From Actinomycetota bacterium (GTDB lineage Bacteria > Actinomycetota > Acidimicrobiia > Acidimicrobiales > GCA-2861595): a stretch of DNA of 6,489 nt. Below the pieces are notes generated by a model that saw only the letters and a list, made by a program, of their open reading frames with translations, did no database searches and was not told the origin of the DNA. Shown piece after piece: positions 3,856-6,489 of this stretch; within the stretch, counting starts at the first letter, position 1; every line of letters begins with the position of its first letter. The position numbers and the translations under genes are program-made. The stretch is from assembly GCA_016781225.1 (NCBI GenBank), contig JADDQT010000116.1, forward strand, positions 1 to 6,489, in the 5' to 3' direction.

Positions 3856-5268
3856 GTGACCGTGAGCGAGGCTCCGGCCGACCCGGGGGACGGGCGTGCT
3901 ACGGGGCACCGAGCAGCGCTCGACCGCATCTCCCCCTCCAGACCGTGGCTGAGGGCGGCCTGGCGCCGGCTCATGGCGAGCCTTTCCGTGCTCGCCAGAC
4001 CGGGTCCCCCCCTCGATCCCAGCAGGGCTCGAGGTCTGCGGGAAGGTTACGCCTCCGCTGCGGGAGCGGACACAGGCCGGCTCGCCCGCGACCTCGGTCG
4101 TCACCTGCAAGAGGCGGTAGCTCCGGATGAGACGCTGCGCGAAGCGCCACGGTGGGTATCCGAGTCCCTCGGGATCCCTGTGGCCATCGTCCTCACCCAC
4201 GATGGGGTCATGGAGGAGGTGTTCGCCTGGCCTGCGGACGGAACCGTGGCCGCCCACCTCGGCCCTCTGCTTCCCGGGGTTCCCGAAGAGGGCACGGTGC
4301 TGGCCAGGGCCCTGCAGGAGAGGCGCAGCGTGCACGTTCCGGTCGTCGGTGCCGGACCCTCCTTCTTCGACGGGGCCGGCCGCCCCTCGCAGCTGCGCTC
4401 CGTCGCCGCCGTGCCACTCAGGGCGACCGGGGGGACCGTGGGCGTGCTGGTCCTGCACTCGCCGGTGCCGGCCGCCGTCGGCCCCGGCCTCGTCGCCGCA
4501 CTGGAGGAGGTGGCCGTGCCCCTTGGCCTGGTGGTGAGCAATGCTCGCCTCCGCCAGGTGGTGTCGGCGATGCAGAGCGAGCAGGAGGGCGCCCGCCTCA
4601 GGGAGGAGCTGCTGGCCGCCCTCTCGCACGACATGCAGACTCCGCTGGCGGTGCTTCTGGGCTCGGTCAAGGCGCTCCAGCAGTTCGACGACCTGGCTCC
4701 CAAGCACCGGGCCGGGCTTTACGAGGGCATGGCCCGCCGGGGCACACAGCTCCAGCGCCTCGTGGACCAGTTCTTGGACTACTCGCGCCTGGAAGCGGGC
4801 CGGCCCATCGAGGCTCGTCCGAGCTCCACCGACGTCGGGGCTGCCATCGCCCAGCTCGAGAACGACCTGGGCTGGCGGCGTCCCCTGGAGCTTGCGGTGC
4901 CCAGCGACCTGCCACCCGCGTTCGTGGATCCCGACCGCCTCAACCAGGTCCTCGCCAACCTGATCTCGAACGCCCTCAAGTTCTCCCCCGTCGGCTCACC
5001 GATCAGCGTGAACGCACGGGCCGACGACGACGTGGTGCAGATCGTGGTGGAGGACCGTGGGCGGGGCATGAGCCCAATCGAGCTTGAGGAGGCCTTCCTC
5101 AAGTTCCATCGAGGGTCAGGCGCCGGCGACACGCCGGGTACCGGCCTCGGGCTGTACGTGAGCCGGGCCGTCATCGAAGCTCAGGGCGGTCAGCTCACCG
5201 CCGAGAGCCAACTCGGACGCGGCAGCCGCTTCACCTTGGTACTGCCTCGCCGACCCCCCGGCGAGTAG
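3856..5268 (+). CDS. Cytoplasmic GAF-domain sensor histidine kinase
   Basis: 470 residues. No membrane segment or signal peptide is seen. After an Arg/Pro/Ala-rich N-terminus (1-75), a GAF-like sensor domain covers about 85-235, including LGIPVAIVLTHDG and RSVAAVPLRATGGTVGVLVL. HisKA follows, with the phospho-accepting H258 in LSHDMQTPLAVLLGS. The HATPase domain has the N box NQVLANLISNALKFS (363-377), the G1 box VEDRGRG (398-404), F box EAFLKFHRG and G2 box GTGLGLYVS. It should autophosphorylate H258 and pass the phosphate to a receiver aspartate. The convergent PadR-REC protein is the obvious candidate partner, with only 40 nt between the stops. The start is GTG 3856, because an in-frame TAG lies at 3844-3846; GTG 3862 is also possible, and the ribosome site is weak. 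The signal read by the GAF domain is unknown. Confidence 0.93.
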   Translation: MTVSEAPADPGDGRATGHRAALDRISPSRPWLRAAWRRLMASLSVLARPGPPLDPSRARGLREGYASAAGADTGRLARDLGRHLQEAVAPDETLREAPRWVSESLGIPVAIVLTHDGVMEEVFAWPADGTVAAHLGPLLPGVPEEGTVLARALQERRSVHVPVVGAGPSFFDGAGRPSQLRSVAAVPLRATGGTVGVLVLHSPVPAAVGPGLVAALEEVAVPLGLVVSNARLRQVVSAMQSEQEGARLREELLAALSHDMQTPLAVLLGSVKALQQFDDLAPKHRAGLYEGMARRGTQLQRLVDQFLDYSRLEAGRPIEARPSSTDVGAAIAQLENDLGWRRPLELAVPSDLPPAFVDPDRLNQVLANLISNALKFSPVGSPISVNARADDDVVQIVVEDRGRGMSPIELEEAFLKFHRGSGAGDTPGTGLGLYVSRAVIEAQGGQLTAESQLGRGSRFTLVLPRRPPGE

Positions 5269-5282
5269 GGCCGGCGAGCAAT

Positions 5283-5309
5283 GCCCCGAGCGGGAGGACT
5301 GGTCGGGGC
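5283..5309. terminator. Possible bidirectional terminator between convergent genes
   Basis: Perfect 7-bp arms GCCCCGA (5283-5289) and TCGGGGC (5303-5309) surround a 13-nt loop in the 40-nt gap between the kinase stop and the PadR-REC stop. There is no T-tract on either side. Its position between convergent genes is the main support. Confidence 0.4.
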
Positions 5310-6088
5310 TAGCTCCGGACGGCTCGACGCGGTGGCGCGTCGTCGCCCTCGAAGGCGGCCAGTGCGTCGAACAGCTCGTCGAAGTCGGCCTTGCCGAGGC
5401 TCTGGATCCCGAGGATGGCGGCCTCGTCCTCCAGCTCTCGGCTCAGGTAGGCCGAGTACAACAGGATGTGGCCCTCGTAGCCCTGCTCTCGCACCTGGCG
5501 GGCGACCTCGACGCCGGGCATGTCGGGGAGCCGCTGGTCGAGCACCATGATCTCGGGTGGGTTCTTGGCCCACAGAGCCAGCGCCGTCTCGCCGTCCGGT
5601 GCCTCGTCCACCAGCCACTTGCGTTGTTCGAGAAGCACCCACAGGGTGTGGCGCATGTCGTCGTCGTCTTCGACCACGAGCACCCGGCGGCGATGGCGCT
5701 TGGATCGCCGCTCCTGGTGTACCAGACCCCGGTAGCGCTCGAGGAGACCTCCTATCGTCCGCCGCTGGTGGACCAGACCGGGCGCGGACTGGCGCAGGTG
5801 GGCATCACCCGCGGAGGTGAGGGAGTAGACCCTTCGGGCCGGTCCGCGCTCCGGGGTGCCCCACGACGAGGTGATGAGCCCCTCGTCCTCCATTGCTCGA
5901 AGGGCCCGGTACAAGCCGCCGAAGTCGGGCACGTCGAAGCCCAGATCGGACAACCTGCTGACCAGCTCGTAGCCGTGGCTCTCCCGCTCCTTCAACAGCA
6001 GGAGGATGGCCGGCCGCAGCAGGCTGCGGGCACGGAAGTCCTCGGCGCTGCCTGGCTTGTCTCCGCCAGCCTTCGACTGCTTGGGCAC
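5309..6088 (-). CDS. PadR-family DNA-binding domain fused to a response-regulator receiver domain
   Basis: 259 residues. The N-terminal part (about 18-110) is a PadR winged helix: LLRPAILLLLKERESHGYEL, then GGLYRALRAMEDEGLI and RRVYSLTSAGDAHL. An Arg-rich linker (RRSKRHRRR) leads to a receiver domain at about 134-246. It has the acidic pair E140/D141 with further Asp residues to 144, phospho-acceptor D184 in MVLDQRLPDMPG, S212 in ILLYSAY and K233. Receiver domains normally sit N-terminal to a DNA-binding output, so a PadR-first order is unusual. The GTG at 6088 is chosen because AGGAGGT lies 7 nt upstream; an ATG at 6109 would put that ribosome site inside the gene. It probably converts kinase signalling into transcriptional control. 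PadR proteins often repress their own or adjacent genes, but no operator is identified. Confidence 0.92.
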   Translation of the reverse strand: MPKQSKAGGDKPGSAEDFRARSLLRPAILLLLKERESHGYELVSRLSDLGFDVPDFGGLYRALRAMEDEGLITSSWGTPERGPARRVYSLTSAGDAHLRQSAPGLVHQRRTIGGLLERYRGLVHQERRSKRHRRRVLVVEDDDDMRHTLWVLLEQRKWLVDEAPDGETALALWAKNPPEIMVLDQRLPDMPGVEVARQVREQGYEGHILLYSAYLSRELEDEAAILGIQSLGKADFDELFDALAAFEGDDAPPRRAVRS

Positions 6089-6095
6089 GATGTCG

Positions 6096-6102
6096 ACCTC
6101 CT
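6096..6102 (-). promoter_or_regulatory. Ribosome binding site fixing the PadR-REC start
   Basis: A perfect AGGAGGT lies 7 nt before GTG 6088 on the minus strand. It argues for this start over the in-frame ATG at 6109 and over longer N-terminal extensions, which have Arg-rich, non-coding-like sequence. Confidence 0.8.
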
Positions 6103-6132
6103 GGCCCATTATGCCCCGGCGGAGGGCCGCAA

Positions 6133-6489
6133 CTACACCACTTGCAGGTCTCGGACCATGTCGATGGTGACGTGCTCGTCGACGGCCGAAGGTGAGCGCA
6201 GCACGAGGCGGGCGGTGTGGTCCACACCGCCGACGACGCCCCGCACCTCGCCGCTGGGCAGGAGCTGGATCTTCACTCGCCGGTTCAACTGCGCGCACCG
6301 CTGCTCATAGGCCGTCGCCAACTCCGCTGCACCGTCGTCGCCGTCCAGGGTCTTCGAGGCAGCGGCCAGCGAGCTCACCACGGCCTCGAGCAGATCGTCC
6401 CGCCGGTCGGAGCCCAAGCCCAGACGGGGAAGATCGAAGCGCAAGCTGACCACCGCGCTGCGCACGGTGCCCGGCCCGAGCTGGACCTC
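6133..6489 (-). CDS. C-terminal part of a biotin/lipoate protein ligase-like protein; 5' end beyond window
   Basis: The frame is open from the right edge to TAG at 6135-6133, giving 118 residues with no necessary start inside. The last 60 or so residues (ELATAYEQRCAQLNRRVKI, EVRGVVGGVDHTARLVLRS, then HVTIDMVRDLQVV) have the pattern of the small C-terminal beta domain of BirA-type biotin ligases: AYRARC..LGRRV, a G-V-x-G-x-D turn and a closing strand. The preceding part (TVRSAVVSLRFDLPRLGL) also recalls LplA-like ligases in actinobacteria. The catalytic core is outside the window, so the substrate cannot be decided. It ends 44 nt before PadR-REC, which could be co-transcribed with it. Confidence 0.55.
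   Translation of the reverse strand, partial: EVQLGPGTVRSAVVSLRFDLPRLGLGSDRRDDLLEAVVSSLAAASKTLDGDDGAAELATAYEQRCAQLNRRVKIQLLPSGEVRGVVGGVDHTARLVLRSPSAVDEHVTIDMVRDLQVV

Noticed and set aside
3766..4707. 313-codon minus-strand open frame opposite the kinase
   Set aside because: The kinase frame has clear GAF, HisKA and HATPase motifs; the opposite frame has low-complexity composition and no motif.
6089..6298. N-terminal extension of PadR-REC to 6298
   Set aside because: It overlaps the ligase gene, is Arg-rich, and a perfect ribosome site precedes GTG 6088.

Overview
The window comes from a GC-rich bacterium. GTG starts, strong Shine-Dalgarno sites, an ECF sigma/anti-sigma pair and a PadR regulator point to an actinobacterium, possibly of the Acidimicrobiia type; that placement is inference. 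Almost every gene is on the minus strand. The exception is one histidine kinase on the plus strand.

Read in the minus direction, the right end (6489-6133) holds the C-terminal part of a biotin/lipoate ligase-like protein, followed by a PadR-response-regulator fusion (6088-5309). A cytoplasmic GAF histidine kinase (3856-5268, plus) converges on that fusion and is its likely partner. Divergent from the kinase starts a minus-strand run of eight genes: a CooC/MinD-like P-loop ATPase (3732-2968), a duplicated pair of small membrane proteins (A2-B2, then A1-B1; 2809-1210), a DUF1059-type small metal-binding protein (1186-1010), an ECF sigma factor (937-461) and its overlapping anti-sigma factor (464 to beyond the left edge).

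The main discovery candidate is that two of these genes, the ATPase and the DUF1059 protein, are each interrupted by one in-frame TGA, and in both the TGA sits where the family has a metal-binding cysteine. In the ATPase it is the first Cys of the CooC C-x-C motif. In the DUF1059 protein it is the first Cys of C-x6-C...H-x4-H. Both frames are otherwise intact, both start with a good ribosome binding site and both end in TAG, whereas five neighbours use TGA as a normal stop. About 20 nt after each TGA lies a small hairpin with a five-base loop carrying GU at loop positions 2-3, as expected of a bacterial SECIS element. The simplest reading is two selenoproteins, each with selenocysteine as a metal or redox ligand. 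The alternatives are nonsense mutation, assembly error, or TGA read as cysteine.

The gene run combines a metal-chaperone-type ATPase, a small metal-binding protein, two copies of an uncharacterised membrane-protein pair and an ECF system with a zinc-finger-type anti-sigma factor. A shared metal, redox or envelope-stress function is plausible, but it is inferred from context. The right-hand kinase/PadR-REC module looks like a separate regulatory unit.
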